64,000 bases of DNA from Edaphochlamys debaryana. Its lineage: Eukaryota; Chlorophyta; Chlorophyceae; Chlamydomonadales. The stretch lies in assembly GCA_016858145.1 (NCBI GenBank), contig JAEHOE010000009.1, positions 124,001-188,000 of the forward strand. The letters are read 5' to 3'. The translations under genes were made by a program, and so were the position numbers. Shown here piece after piece: positions 1 through 13,084 of the stretch. Within the stretch, counting starts at the first letter, position 1; each line of letters starts with the position of its first letter. Under the pieces are notes generated by a model. The model worked only from the letters and a program-made list of their open reading frames with translations. It ran no database searches and had not been told where the DNA came from.

Positions 1-846
1 CTCAGCCCCGGGGCGCGTAAATATGCCAAACCACGCCGGATTAATTGTTTCAGTTCACACCTTGCATCAATGAACAACGGATTGCGGGTTCGCGAGAGAA
101 ACGCGCAGAGGCTCGGGGATCTGGGTCCTTGACGAGTTGCCCAGTTCACTATAGGCCCCGATGCGACCAAATGCTCTCCGCCAACCGATGCCGGCATCGT
201 GCGAGTGCTGCCCCCTCGTCACCCCCCCCCCCCCCCCCAACGCCCAAGACGCCCCAAGTCATGGCATATGAGGGCCGTGCGCTCGCAGCGCGTCAGTACC
301 AGAGGCTTCAGCTTGCGTTTCGTGCCTCTCAGAGGTTGGACCCTCAAAGGAAAGGCTTCGCCCCTACGCCAAGACGCCCTTCGTGCCACCTTCGCCCCCC
401 GCCAACGGTCAGGCCCTACGTGCGCACCGGACGTCGCGACACTGGTCCCGAGCATCCCCCGCAGAGAAGTGTACGATATTGCAGTGCGGAACCGCTCTTG
501 CGGGTAGCTCTTGCAGCGCGCCTCTCGGCTACGGAAACCCGAAAGCCACTCTTTACGCACCGGCGCCATATCCCTCGCCTCTACCAAACAATAACATAGC
601 TCACATGTAAGCATCCACTGCTGGGCTGCTTGCCAAAACGGTGCTGCTGCAACCGCGCTGCGCTGCATCGGGGAAACTGAAGGACCACCACCCGGTCGCC
701 GTGCCTGCTGCCCGGGCAACAGCGCTGTGTTTCTCACCACTAAGGGCTCATAAGGGACACTACCCCAATCGTGTCCTGAGCCTTACGAGGACTGGCGCAC
801 AAGCGCATTCATAGTTTTCGGTCGGGCCTGCAGACCAGCAATCGCC
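1..846. other. Left-edge intergenic DNA, no supported gene
   Basis: Several short overlapping open frames occur on both strands, but none has a recognisable domain, a convincing initiation context joined to a splice donor, or the codon bias of the genes further right. A 17-base C homopolymer lies at 222-238. Part of this stretch could be promoter or 5' UTR of the gene beginning near 847. Confidence 0.5.
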
Positions 847-3686
847 ATGGCACCAGGCCATCCAGCACACAACATGAACCTCGACCCGGTAGGAGCGGTT
901 GCTTCTGCAAGGGCAGAAAAGAGCGGTTTTTGGCATGTCGGCACAATGCGGGGGCCGACGGGGCCAAGGCGCTGCGCACCGGCACTAGATCAGATAGCGC
1001 AGCTTGTAACAAGATGCTGTTGCTCCTTTCTTGGCGGTCGGCACAACAGTCATATGGCGCTGGCAGAGTAGGGCGCCCGCAGCTCGGTACCCGGCGGTGC
1101 AGCTGCAGCGTCACCCTGGCTCAGCTCCGAATGCCAGGATCCTCGCGTACACGCGCGTGGGCTTCTTTCGCGGCGCCGTTCACTCTCGGCGTTCTCGGCG
1201 CCTTGCCCGTGCGGGGTGCAGCCTTGGGACCAGCCCGTTGCAATGGTTGCAAGGGCCCGCACGCTCAGCCCCTCTCAGCCCCCGGCTCGAGGCCGCTTCC
1301 TCCCGGCACCCGTGGCTGCCCATGCCTACCACCCAGGAACCCTAGCGCGACCTCTGGCCTTTCCGAAACCCCAGCCTAGCCCCCATGGCTTACATAGTCA
1401 CATGCCCATCTGCACCTCCTTCCCTGGCCTGCAACCCCTCCCGCGCCCCCACAGGACAGCGGCAAGCGCAAGCCGGAGGCCCACGAGGTCCTGCGCTACG
1501 CCCGCGAGAAGCACGGCGAGAGCATGCAGTACGTACTGCAGCATGCGCTCAAGAACGCGCCCAACCGAGTGGGCATGGCCCGTCTGCAGGTGGGTCCGGC
1601 GATGCACCGCTTGTCCCCGGCCCGCCCCAGCCTGCCTGTGCAATCAGGGTTCCGGGGTCCGGTCCGGACCATTGACTTTTGGGGAAGGGTATCCTCTCAG
1701 GCTCCCACTGCCCGCGCACACTGTGCACTGCGCTGCACCCATCTTCTCAGCCGGTTCCCTCCTCCCTGCCACCCGGTCCGCCCCCAGTTTGGCGACGGCG
1801 AGTACTCTGCCGCCGTGGCGTCGATGCAGATGCTCTCCTCCTCGGCAGCCAGCCGCCGGCCGGAGCCCCTGCCCGAAGTCCAGGAGCCGGTCCCCCTCAC
1901 CCGCACGCTCAGCCGCACCCCCTCCATGTCCGGCGCCCGAGCCCGGTCCGCCCGCTCCAACGCTGGAGCCGCCTACAGTGACAACAGCAGTGACGACGAT
2001 GCCGATGGCTCGGGATCGGAGGAAGACTCGGAGGCTGCCCAGCGCCGCCACCTCATCCGCCGCCTGTCGTCCATCTCGGCCGCCGCCGCCGCGGCGGCGC
2101 TGGGAACGTATGGCGGCGGCGGCGGTACGGGATCCAGCCGCAGGAGCACGCGTACGGGGGACGACGAGGCGCGCCGCGCAAGCGTTATGGGCGGCGGCGG
2201 CGGCGGCGGCGACGATGGCTTGGGCACGGGCGACGGCGCGGGTGACGGCGACGTCTACATGAGCCTTCACCGGCCCAGGCTCGGCCTCGGCAGCCGCCCC
2301 GCCTCCCTCAGCGGCCTGCCCCCCGCCGCGTCCCTCCTCGACGGCCCCGGCCCGCCGCCCGTCCGCAACAGCATCTCGGGCACTGCCGCCTGTGGCGCCG
2401 GCCCCGTGTTCCCTCGCGTCTCCATCTCCAATGCCCCGCCCAGCGCCGGCGGCCTGGCCGGCTCTCCCACGGGCTCCGCCGCTGCCTCGCCCTATTCGTC
2501 TGGCGCTGTCAAGCGCGTAAGCCTCAAGGGCAATGCCATGATCGGAGCAGTGGGCGTGGATGGGGCAACGGAGCGGGCGGACAGGCTGCTGCGCTGCCTC
2601 CGGAACCAGGGCACACCGCCGACCGCCGGCACCACAGGCTCCGAATCGGACGGCATGGGCCTCATCGGTACGGGATTCACGCCGTACGCGCCGTACGGCA
2701 ACGGGGCTCTGGACACGGAGATAGGGTCCTCGTCCTCCTCCTCGGCCATCGCGCGGGCCCTGTCGGGCCGGAGCCTGCGGTTGATGACTCAGTTCCCGGC
2801 CCGTCTTAGTAATGGCGGCGGCCTTCAACTGCCCGACATTGGCCGCAGCGCCAGCCCCAAGCTCGGAGCGGAGTCAGGCGTCAACCCGGGTAGCCCGCCG
2901 CCGCCGGGCCTGGTGCGGGCCCGCTCGTTCCGCAGCGGCGCCCGCGCCCGCGTCGACTGGGTCGACGGCGCCGACGGCGACGTCAACGCCTCCGCCTCCG
3001 CCGCTGGCGGCGCCGGCGGCTCGCCCCTAATTCGCAACTCGCTCTCCGCCACAACCACAGCCGCCACCGGTGGGCCCGGGTCGCCCGGGTTGGTGGGACT
3101 GGCGCTCTCGCCGCTCTCGCAGCAGGCCGGCGGCGGCAGCCCTTGCGGCACCGCTCCTGCGTCAGTACGCGCCAACTCTTTCACAGGCCTGCGCAGCCAC
3201 CGTCGCTCCGTGGAGATGCCGGTAGCGCAGGGCCCCCCCAGCCCCAGCCCGAGCAACTCCTCCCCCGGCGGCGCCTCGCCCTCCTCGCCCTTCGCCACCA
3301 CCGCCGCCGCCTCCCGCCTCTCGCTCGCGCCCCACCGCGTCTCCTCCCGCCATGCCCTCATGTCAGACACCGGCGTCCGCCCTGGCGGCGCCGACAGCGA
3401 ACTCGACGCCGCCGCTGCCGCCAGCTCCATCGGCGGCGGCGCAGCGGCGGCGGCGGCGGCGCTGCACAGCCGTCCCGGCAGCCTGCGCAGCCTGTCGGGG
3501 GCCGTGGCGGCGCGCAGCGTTTCCTTCTCGGGGGTATCCGATGTGATCCAGCAGCAGGGGGTGGAGGTAGACCGAGTGGGGGAGGGCACGGAGGATGTGG
3601 CCCCGCCGGCCCCCACGGCGCTGCCGGTGCTGCCGCCGTCCCGCCTGGCCAGTGCCAACGTGCGGGCGCGCAGCTGCGTGCCGTGA
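847..3686 (+). CDS. Family member A: basic N-terminal module plus Ser/Ala/Gly-rich protein, unknown function
   Basis: Proposed exons are 847-888, 1455-1589 and 1788-3686, all joined in phase 0, about 691 residues. Exon 2 encodes a charged helical module with a VLRYAREKHGESM core ending in ARLQ directly at a GT donor. Exon 3 opens with FGDGEY and is then dominated by Ser, Ala, Gly and Pro, with Asp/Glu-rich stretches and RRLS-type basophilic kinase-like sites. No transmembrane segment, signal peptide or known domain is visible. The module and its exon boundary are shared with the genes at 9829, 14139 and 21495, so this is one of a four-gene family. The third exon and stop codon are clear. The first exon is the weakest part: the ATG at 847, or the in-frame one at 874, was chosen because it reaches a GTAGGA donor in the right phase. 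Confidence 0.62.
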
Positions 3687-3908
3687 TGGCGGCCCTGCAC
3701 TGGGTGACGGTCTGGGGGCCTGGCTTGGGGGCTTGGGGAGTTCAATCGGCTTAGTTGGGTTTGGTCACGGGCGGATTGTGGATTATGATTGTGGGTTGTG
3801 CTGGCTCCTCGGGTTCGGCCTCTCCAGCAACTAAGCAGGAGGGCGCGGTCAGGGAGTTTGGTCCCAGACGGGACTGCGTGACGGCAACGTGGCTACCGTT
3901 ACACAAGG

Positions 3909-3956
3909 ACACTTCTGAGGGGGTAGAAGAACATCACTTCTGAGGGGGCAAGAGGA
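3909..3956. repeat. Short tandem repeat
   Basis: Two adjacent copies of a roughly 25-base unit containing CACTTCTGAGGGGG followed by a purine-rich AGA segment, with a few mismatches. It lies in the 3' flank of the gene ending at 3686. Confidence 0.6.
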
Positions 3957-4074
3957 CGGATTGCAAAGAGCAAATGCAAAGATTACGGTACGCTCGGCTC
4001 CAGGCACCTGGTAAACTGGCAGAGTGCAGTTACCTCCAAGACTTGAGGGTGGTATGGCATGCGGGGTATGAAAG

Positions 4075-4330
4075 CCTTTTTGGGCTGAGCCGCCGCCGTC
4101 AGGCTCTGTGGGCGGCGAAGCCCCCCAGGATTACCCCCTGTCGGCGTGCGTGCTTTAGCTTCCTTATCTAGGGGTGCGAGTCCCCCGACAAACTGCTATT
4201 AACGCGTTAAAGCTAGGCTGGAGAATAGTGCGCCCACGAGCGAAGAGGTGGATGGGTCGCGTAGCAGATCGGGTGGGGGGCTCAGCCCTCGTCTTCCGCC
4301 CCCGTGGGGGCGCCCCCGCTTGCCCTTGTG
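4075..4330 (+). repeat. Dispersed repeat, copy 1, apparently interrupted
   Basis: Bases 4075-4141 (core TTTTTGGGCTGAG, then GCGGCGAAGCCCCCC, then GGATTACCCC) match the reverse complement of about 43105-43170 with few differences. A second module with the palindromic CGCCCCCGTGGGGGCG near 4300-4325 matches 43067-43096. In copy 1 the two modules are separated by roughly 150 extra bases. That insert holds a GGGGTGCGAGTCCCCC stem-loop resembling a tRNA T-arm/box B, so copy 1 may carry a nested insertion, or copy 2 a deletion. Confidence 0.6.
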
Positions 4331-5266
4331 ACTCGCAAGGGCGTGAGGCAGATGGATGGTTGGCTTTACCCCTCGGCATGCTTATCATGCGAGCACAATT
4401 GCGGTGTGTAAGCGCATCAGGACTGGTGGGACGTACAAGCTGTTAGGACCGGTGTCAATGTGTCGGTGCGGCATGGTGGGAGTGCTGCGCACGTGGACGT
4501 GCGCGTTACGGTGATCATGGAAAGCAGGAAAGGTAGACTGGCAGAGGATGCGGATGCCCCTAGGACCTGAAACGCCGAGCACATTGAGCGATGCAGAGGG
4601 ACACGGCATGGGATGCACGGGCGGCGTGGGCCATTGTAGACCTCGCAATGGGAGGGCTTTGGGCTCGTTGCAGCTGCAGTGCATCTGTCCACCGAACACT
4701 GCTGCTTCCTTCGGGTTCAGGCAAGGGGCCTTGGACGCTGTGTTGACCTGTGCAAGCACTTGTCCTTACACCAGCGCCATAACGGTACCTCTCGTATGCT
4801 ACCGCCAGCACCAGCTCTGTAGCCGCTGCCTCCCTGAACTGAGCGCCCAGCCGGTAACAGCCACCACCCCTCGAGCCCCAAGCCACACGACGCAGGAGCC
4901 CTGTCGCCCAGCCAACTCAGCCTCATGTCCAATCCGTGGGCAACCACCAAGGCTAGAAACCACCGTCTGCTGATGCCCTGCCCCTCTCGCGCGTGCTGGC
5001 AACCATGCATCTAACACGGGCGCCCGCGACGCCAGCGCTAATGGGGTCAGATCCTGCCTGCCCCAAAAACCCAGCTGCACGACCCGCCCTGCCCCGACCT
5101 CGTTGGATAGTCTCAGACCTTTCTCGCCCCTGCTCAGCGCTCATACACCCCGATCCATACCGCAAGGCGGCACTGCCCCCGTCAGTCCTCCCGCCCCTGG
5201 CGCTGCCCTCTGCAGACCCACTCAACCCGCCTAACCCCGCCCTGGCCATGCCATCCGGCCAGCCGC

Positions 5267-8200
5267 TCAGTCAAACATGTTCTCGGCCAGGAAGTTTGCG
5301 GCCATCTCCTCGTTCTTGTCGCAGGCCAGGTAGGCCTCCAGGCAGGCGTTGCGGTCAAAGCCCAGCGCCGCCAGCCGCCCGATGGCCTGCAGCGGGGCGG
5401 TGGGGGTGGGGGAAGAAGGGTTAGCGGGGGGCGCGAGAGTGCGGTGCGTGCCGTGCGGTCCCAGCCCGAAGGACCAGGTAGGGTAGGGGCGTGACGTGCA
5501 CGTGCAGGGGTTCTCATCGAAGGGAGGTAGGAGGGGTAGGTGCGCATTGAGGAGGGGTGCCAGGAGAGCGCCCAAGTGCTGTTGGCCCAGGACTGTCACG
5601 CCGCGGTTGGAAGGCGGGCGGCCCCGGGTGAGCGTCAGGGCGAGGGAGGTGCGAGGTTGCAATGGGCGCAGGCGTCCCAGCCACCAGCCCCTCGACACGT
5701 GCTCGCCTCAACGCTGAGCGCATGGGGTGCCGCTTGCTTGCCATCCGGACCCGCGTCCTTGTCAGCACCAGACTGCGCCGCCACGACCCTCTCTGTGAGG
5801 CTCCATGAGCGAGCGCAGCTAGGCCGAACTCGAGTGTGGTGCACTCTGCGCTCCCTGCAGCACACGCGTGCGACCCCTCCTCCCCGTGTCTCCTCGGCCG
5901 CCTTCCCTCCCGCGCGCGGCCCCTGGGCACATGCCTGCCTGCCCTCGCCCCTTCGCCCCATCCCCTCACCTCCTCGTCCGCCTCGCTCAGCTCCACCACC
6001 ATGCCGCCCTCCCCGCCCATACCGCCCATGGCCTGAGGAGAGAGGGTGGGAGGCGAGGAAGGGGCACAGGGTTTCAAGAAAGGCGGGCCAAGGATGCGCG
6101 CTCCGCGCCTGCACTGACCGAGAGCTTTCGCTGGTCTCACCACGCCCACTGCCACCCCCTCCGCTCCCAAGACTACCTTGCCCTGCCCCTCCCCTCCCCT
6201 TCCCGTCACGCCGCTCCCCTCCCCGCCTCACCCCTCCCCGACCCACATCGTCGCCCCTCGCCCCGCCCCACGCCCTGCGCAACCCGCACCCCACACCGCC
6301 CCGCCCCGACCCACATCGTCGTCGTCTCCGTCCCCCGGCTCCGTGAGCATGCGCAGGAACTCCTGCTGGTTCTGGTTGATGACCTGCACCAGCTCGGGGT
6401 TGGTGCGGCCCAGTTGCTGCGCAGGCGGACGGGGGCATGGAGCAGGGGGAGGAGGTTCGAGGAGGGGAAGGCAGGGGTCAGGAAGTCCCGTGCTGGTCTG
6501 CAGTCCAGGTGCTGGTCGGGGCTGAATTAGCGGGGGCAATCATAACGGTAGGGTGCCAGCAGCTGACACCCCGCCATCAAGCGGCCCCATCGACCCCAGG
6601 ACGCTCCACTCTCACCCCCGCGCTCCTGCAACCCACGATCCCCCCGGTGCCCACTATCCACTACCCGCACCGCTGCCCCGCCCCCCAGTCCAACCTGCAG
6701 CAGCGGCACGAGCGAGCGGGGGTCCTGCGCCACCGCCGCCCGCAGCATTCCGAACGCGGGGTTGTCCCGCAGCGCCGCCAGGGCAGGGTTCACCTGCAGG
6801 GGGGGCAGGGAGCAGGCGTCAGGGGGCGAGGACGGGTGAAGGGCGCTCAGCAGCGGCTGGTGGAGGGCGGCAGGTGGAGAGCGCAAGAGTTGGCCGCATC
6901 CGAAGGCACCGCGGGGTCCGCTGTTGAAGGTCCGTCGGCCCGTTGTTCCAGGCATCGCACCGCCCTCCCCCCCCCCCAGCAACTCACGTCGGCCTCTCCC
7001 GCCCCGGGCGCCGGGCCACCGAACATGTTGAAAGGCATCGCGTTGGGGCCGGCCTCGGGGGCAGCGGCGGGCTGCAGGAGAGCAAGGGGGGCAGCAAGGG
7101 GGTTAGGGCAGGGCAGGGAGTCATTGGGGCTGGTGTGGGCCGTGCAGAGGCCCGCTCAGCAGGCGCCCTACACCAATCCCACAGGAGCAGCGAGCATACC
7201 TAGGCCGTGAGAGTCAGACGATGAAGGGCGGCAGGTCCCGAGGAACCCCCACGTGTTGCTGAGCCCCGCAGCTCCCACTCCCCTAGGGCTCGGACTCTTC
7301 GCCCGCTGTAGCCCCCCGCTGTAGCTGACACAGTCCTCAATGTCCCTCACCGGCCCGCACGCCCCTTGCCTCCAACCGCGATCTCGCTCCCCAAGCACGC
7401 GCCCACACGCAGCGCACCCCAGCCTAGCTCGCGGTCCTAGCCTCAGGCTACCCCAACAGCCCGGCCGCCTCCGCACCGCCACCGCAGTCGCTCCCCGCCG
7501 ACCCCTCCCCAAGCCCATCGAACGCCCACACCTCCCTCGTCCCTTCCAAAACCCGATCTCGCCGCCCCAGCCCCACCTGCGCGGCCGCGGGCGGCGCTCC
7601 CCCCACGGCGGGGGCCGCGGCGCGCTGGCCCGGCTGCGCCGCGGGCGCGGCGGCGGGCGGCGGCGGCCCCGCGTTGGCGGGGATGCCGTTCATGAGGTAC
7701 TCCACGGCGCGGTCGGGGTTGTTGAAGGCGGCGCGCATGGCCCGGATGACCTGGGGCGAGGGTTGTTGGGTTGTTGGGTGGGGCGGCACGGAAGAGTGGT
7801 GAGGACTAGGGAAGCACGGACGTGCTTGCCCTCGTTCAGGGCCACTCCTCAGAACTCAAAAGGTCAGGCACGCCCGCAGGCGCGCACGCACGCACCTCCT
7901 CGCGCGGGAAGCCCATCTCGCAGATGTTGGAGATGGCCCCCTCCAGGGCGGGCCCGGCCAGGAGGCCCGAGGCCGCAGTGGTGTAGGCATCGGCCGGGTT
8001 GCCCTCCGCGGCGGGGGCGGCAGCGGGCGCGGGGGCAGCGGCCGGGGCAGCTGCGGGCGCGGCAGCGGGCGCGGCGGCCGGGGCTGCGAGGCAACGTGGC
8101 GAGGGGAGGAGCGGGTGTGGGTGTGGATGGGGGCGCTGGTGCACAACACAACACGGACGGGCCCGCGGTCGAAAGTGCTCCGCCCGGCTTAAACAGCGTA

Positions 8201-8752
8201 GTAGTGGCTTCTGCAGCGAGCGTGGGCGGAGAACTCACCCGGGGGCGCGGCAGCAGCGGGGGCCTGTGCCGCGGGGGGAGGAGCCTCGGTAGCCTGTGTG
8301 ACACAGGGGTAGAAGAGGGTATGAGGCATGCCCTGTGGGTCCTGTCAGGCCCCGAGGCAAGGGCCCCTGGGCTCCACTTGCCGTGCAGACCGCAGCTGTG
8401 ACCAGTTGCCTGCCCCCGGTGCTGCCCCAACGCAAGGCTCTGACTTCAGGGCTAGAGCTGCAGGCCCGGGCCCAGCCGCTGAACGTACCGGCGCGGGAGC
8501 GGCAGCGGGTTTCGGGGCCTCAGCCTTCTTGGGCTGGACAAACACCACGATGAAGCCCTGCTCCGTGATCTGGTTGTCCCCCACGGTCGTGTTGTCGTCC
8601 AGCACCTTGCCCTTATACACCAGCTTCATCGCCTCGCGGGTGCAATCTGGCTGCGTCTCCTGCACCTTGTCCTTCAGTGCCCCGATCGTAAGAGCGTCCT
8701 CCGCTTCCACATTGAAGCTCTTGCCGGCTATCGTCCGGAACGTGAGCTTCAT
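5267..8752 (-). CDS. RAD23: RAD23-type ubiquitin receptor / nucleotide excision repair factor
   Basis: Nine exons (8489-8752, 8239-8293, 7896-8083, 7577-7750, 6988-7071, 6695-6793, 6315-6416, 5970-6032, 5267-5386) give 382 residues with consistent phases. The order is diagnostic of RAD23. An N-terminal ubiquitin-like domain (about 1-77, starting [17 protein letters not shown]) is followed by a Pro/Ala linker and a first UBA domain (about 148-190, [10 protein letters not shown] then [12 protein letters not shown], split by an intron). The STI1-like XPC-binding region comes next (about 255-320, [11 protein letters not shown] and [19 protein letters not shown]), then a C-terminal UBA (about 344-382, [20 protein letters not shown]). 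RAD23 shuttles ubiquitylated proteins to the proteasome and stabilises XPC in DNA-damage recognition. The length is normal for the family. It is transcribed divergently from the gene at 9829. Confidence 0.95.
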
Positions 8753-9828
8753 TTCTCAGGCTGGGCGGGGCAAATCGGGAAAGGCGACGTGGGCTGCAAA
8801 GCCAAGCTCAAGCGGCCTCACAGCGGTTCCCTGATTGCTCCAACCTTGCAAGCGAGGTCTTCCCGAGCGGGCTGTCTTTGGGACCAAGCTGAGATCTGCC
8901 GCGTATCGTGCGTAGACGCCTATCGGGCGCAGTGTGAACCGCGTCTGTGGACGATTATGCGCACTATGCACATGCGGCCAGCTGTGTGCGGGCCCTAGTC
9001 TTGGCAGTCCGCGCCTCTTGTGATGCCACGCTCATCCGGGCGACCAGGCTCCCCAAGGCCCCGGTCCTCTGGCCATGATATCATCCTGATATCAAGTTAA
9101 TCAGCAAACTAACGGGGGGCGGGGGCAGATACGTGCGGGGTAGCGGCAGAGCCAGACACTGTCTTCGGGAAGCGCGGCTGTGTTTCGCGACACGGCCTGC
9201 TCCCGCCGCACCGCCCCTTCTTCCCGGGCTCCACGCAGCCGAAGCTTCCACGAGCTCCCCGCTCGCTCATCCGACATACTTGATATGTGTCTGACCCATA
9301 TGATTGAGCCGGGGCTGCGTCAGGGGTACTGACCCCGAACTGCCGCGGTGTCGATGTCTGAGGCACTCGCCCTATCACCGATGATCCAAGTGACTATGAC
9401 ATTCAGTAGACAAACATTGCTATTGTGAAGTCCTGCCACCAGGCATTAGGTGGGCACGCCAACGACTACGATGCCGTCATGTCCGGCCCTGAGGCTCGCC
9501 CCGGCCCTGCGTACGCGTTTTTCCGGCTGTAATATCATCACCATCGCACAGCTGCCAGTGGTAGCGCAATAGGCAATAGGCCTGTACTACGCTGCAGCGA
9601 CTTCGCCCGGCGTTCTTGCTGAGCGCAGGCGACACCCACAGCCAGCCTCTCCAGCTTACCCAGGAACCTTTACATTCTCGGAGCAACACAACTCGGTTCT
9701 CGCGCGTAGCAGAAGCCTCTTGTCGTCAGGTCAGGCGAAGCCGAGGCCCCTCACCTCGCTAGCCGGAGCAGGCTTTTGGCTCCCTGGTCGCCCTATGCAG
9801 ACATAGGCAGCCAACCGGACTCCGGACG
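8753..9828. other. Divergent intergenic/promoter region between RAD23 and family member B
   Basis: About 1.1 kb separates the RAD23 start codon from the proposed start of the next plus-strand gene, so both promoters should lie here. I found no convincing TATA box. Two TGATATCA palindromes sit close together at about 9075-9095. No supported coding exon was seen. Confidence 0.5.
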
Positions 9829-12800
9829 ATGGCTGAGAAATGGCGCGTGGTGAGAACACAATTTTGCAATGCGCATTCACATGCGGCGATTCCCAGTTGT
9901 TGATCAAGTCGGCCAAGACAGTGTGCCGGCGGGCGGCTCAATAACTGCAGTATAGGGTCTTCACTGAGGGGGCGAGAGTCTGGCGTGTGGCCAACCGGCC
10001 TAAGACCCTCCCCGTCTTCCCGCTCACCCTTCCCGCTGCCACCCTCAACGCCCAGACCGCGCCAACCGGTCACAGACCCGAAGACGTGCTCAGCAAAGCA
10101 CGAGAGCAGCACTACTCCCGCATGAGCCATCTCGCCGTGACCAACAAGGCGGTGGACTCCTACACCCGCGTGCGGCAGCGGAGGTCTTCCCTCGTGCGGT
10201 TGCAGGTGAGCCTCGGCGAGAGCTGCTTCTACACGCCAAACGGCCCTGACGTACAACACCTGCTCCGTGCCATGCCCCATGCAGTACGAGGACGCGATCA
10301 TTGCCAACAGCGTCTTTGACTTCGACGTCAATCCCTTTGACGACCCGGACTCGGGACCGGCGCCGGAGCCCACGCGGCCGCGCCGGTCATCCACATCTGG
10401 CCCCCCTCAGTACGCCCAGCCGCTAAAGCGGGAGCCTCGAGCCCAGCGCCGAAGCGACGCCGGTGAGGGCGCTGCCGGCAAGGGCCCCCGCCGCAGCGAC
10501 GCCGGTGGCGGCGGTGGGGAAGGCACCACGACCCCAGGCCGGGCCTCCACCTCCGGGCTGCAGCTGCTGCCCTCGCCCCGCACCAGCTGGGCCGGGCAGG
10601 ACCCGGCGGAAGGCGACGCCGCGCGGCCCGCATGGGTGGAGCTCCCGGACGGGGCAGTGCCGGCGGCGTGGCTGGCAAACCAGGTGGGGACGGGCAGGGG
10701 CCGGCGAGGGCCGGTACTGGTACAAAGTGCGATCGACACGCGGAGTCGGAGACGGAGACGGTCGCCATAGCCAAGTGTCTCAGTGGGGGTAGCACACGGC
10801 GAAGTCGGTTCGCATGCGCGCTGCCGCTCACCGTCCCTTTTCGAGAAACCGGGCAGCCCGTAAGGGCCCGGGCGCTACAGCCCAGCCGACGCATGTGACG
10901 CCTCCGCTCTCTCCCCCTCCCTCCCTCTCCCGCCAGGCTTTCGACGCCCTGACGGATGCGGCCCCCCGCGGCAACGCTTTGGCCACGCTGCTGTCCCAAA
11001 TGCCGGCGCGGTCCTCTTACGCGGGCGGCCAAGCGCCCGCCCGCGGCCAGACGCCGCCACTGGTCCCCTCCACGCCTCTGCTGCCCTCGTCCCTCTCCTC
11101 CAACCTGCCATCGACCCCGTCCATGCTGTCATCCGCCCTCGTCTTCACCCCATCCACCCGGGCCCCGCCGCCCAGCCCCGGCGGCCCAGCCACGGACTCG
11201 GGCCAGTGGGGCGGCCAGCCCAGGCGCGGCAGCCCCGTGCGGAGGTTCAGCTACGCCAACGGTCCGCAGGCAGCGACGTCGCCCCTACCACCACCCCAGC
11301 CCTGGGCCCCGGCCCCCGCCGTGCCCGAGCAAGAGCCGTCGCCGTCCGTGACGCGGCGGACGCAGCCGCTGCGGCCCTCGTCCCTGCTCGTCTTCCCAGC
11401 GGGCGGTGCCGGCAGCCCACCGGGCAGCCCCAAGAGCCCGCACAGCCCCCAGGCGGGGAGCCCGCTTAGCCCGGGCACCTCCGCCTGGCGCCGCGCGGCG
11501 CAGGCGGCTCGCGAGGCCGGCGGCCAGGGCGCCGCGCAGGGGGCGCTTGGCTCGCGAGGCGGGCACGGCGGCAGCTCGCAGGGCTTCCCGATCACGCACT
11601 CGCCCTCTGGGCCGCTGGTGCCCAGCGGTAGTGTCAGCTGCAGCGGCGCGGGCCCGTTGTTGCGCGCATCCACGGGGGAGCTCGCGGGCGGGCCGCCGGT
11701 GGGCGGCATCAGTGGCGGCGCGAGGACGGCCTCGCTGACCTCCGGCATGTCCCGGGGCGGGGGCACGCCCGCCCGACGGCCGTCCTATGGCAGCGGCGGA
11801 GGCGCATCCGGGCCGGGCGGGCTGCTGACCTCGCTGCCGTCGGGACCGTCGAGTGTTGGCGCGCTGCCCTCGCAGCACAACACGGCGCAGCACCCGCCCT
11901 GGGTGTCATCCGTCAGCCGGAAGGACATGGGCGGCGGTGCGGCCGGCCGGGGCACTGCAGTGCGGACGAGCGGAGGCAGCGCGAGCGGCAGAGGCCTCAT
12001 GACGGCTGGGCACATGCAGGTGCGGGCTGGGGCCGGAGAGCGGGTGGGCTGAGGACGGGCGGCGGGGCAGGCGGTGCGGGTGGTGGGCTGGCCTTTTGGG
12101 CCGGTAATTTGCACAAGATGTTGCCTCACGTCTCGCCCCGACCCCGCCGCGCAGGGAGACGATGCGAGCGGCGCACTGCGCAGCGGGGCTCCGTCCAGCC
12201 CCGGCCCCAGCCCCTCCCCAGGGTCGGAGCCCCGCCCTAGCCCCTCAATCCCCAGCCCGCCGCTCGGCGCCTGCCTCTCCCCTCCCTCCCGCCTGAGGGA
12301 GAGACGCTCGTCCATGACCGCAACCCTCAGCGTGCACGTGCCCTCCAGCAACGCCCTGTCAGCCACGGGGTCCACGCCAGCCCAGTCCTCCACACTTCCA
12401 ACCACCGCCGACCCGCCGCTCCTCAGCGGCCTCTGGCGGCCCCTGCCCTCCCCCAACGTCAGCCAAACGGCGCAAGGCGGGGCTGGGGCCTACCAGCCTG
12501 CGCCCCCATCGCCGCCCAACGGCGCCCGCCTGCCCCGCTTCTCCGCTGCGTCGGAGCCTTCCGCCCCTTACACAACGGCGACCGACTGGGCGGCCATGCT
12601 CTCCCCCGCCACGGCCGGCACGGCCGGCGGCACCCAGGCCGGCTCGGGCAGCGCCTTCCGGCCCACGACCTCCCACCAGCAAGCGATCCTGCACCCACAT
12701 CCGCACCCACCGCACGCCTCCCAGCTGCCGGCCGGCCGACTCGATGGCGCTACGACCCCGCGCAGCGGCGGCCTCCCTTCCTTACGAGCGAGCTGCGACG

Positions 12801-13084
12801 GCTACGTCCCCGCCTCTGGGGCAGGCGGGGGGGCCAGCTTCGGGGGTCCTGGCCACATGCAGAGCCTTCCGGCGCCATCCGCGCATGCAGCAAGCGCCGG
12901 GCGCAGCCAGGGGGCGGCGGTGGCGCAGGATGGGAGTGATGACGGCATCGGGAGCGGCGCGGAAGGCGGAGGGAGGCCGGAACTGCCACGCACCGGCGCT
13001 ATGGCGGACGAAGGGGCGGCGGGCGAGGGAGTTCTGGCGCGAATGAAGCGTGCGCTGGGGTCGATGCGGAGACTGGCGGTGTGA
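9829..13084 (+). CDS. Family member B: basic N-terminal module plus Pro/Ser/Gly-rich protein, unknown function
   Basis: Proposed exons are 9829-9849, 10056-10205, 10285-10683, 10937-12019 and 12155-13084, all phase 0, about 860 residues. The tiny first exon encodes MAEKWRV. Exon 2 carries the family module (EDVLSKAREQHYSRM, then a basic stretch ending SSLVRLQ at the donor), and exon 3 starts YEDAIIANSVFDFDV. The rest is Pro/Ser/Gly/Ala-rich, with a RRFS kinase-like site near 11240. Exon 4 begins with an ordered segment containing PRGNALATLLSQMP, also found in member C. The C-terminus, LARMKRALGSMRR, is a basic amphipathic helix that again resembles member C. There is no transmembrane segment or known domain. 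A TGTAA motif occurs at 13693-13697. The first exon is inferred by analogy with member C. Confidence 0.68.

Larger units (their letters stand above)
3687..5266. other. Intergenic DNA between convergent family member A and RAD23
   Basis: Holds the 3' regions of two convergent genes. A 5-base TTACA at 4766-4770 reads TGTAA on the minus strand, the volvocine poly(A) motif, about 500 bases past the RAD23 stop. A short tandem repeat built on ACTTCTGAGGGGG lies at about 3910-3955, and a dispersed repeat at 4075-4330 is listed separately. No supported gene was seen. Confidence 0.55.

Noticed and set aside
222..238. 17-base C run
   Set aside because: Plain homopolymer, possibly inflated by sequencing error. 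No functional claim made.
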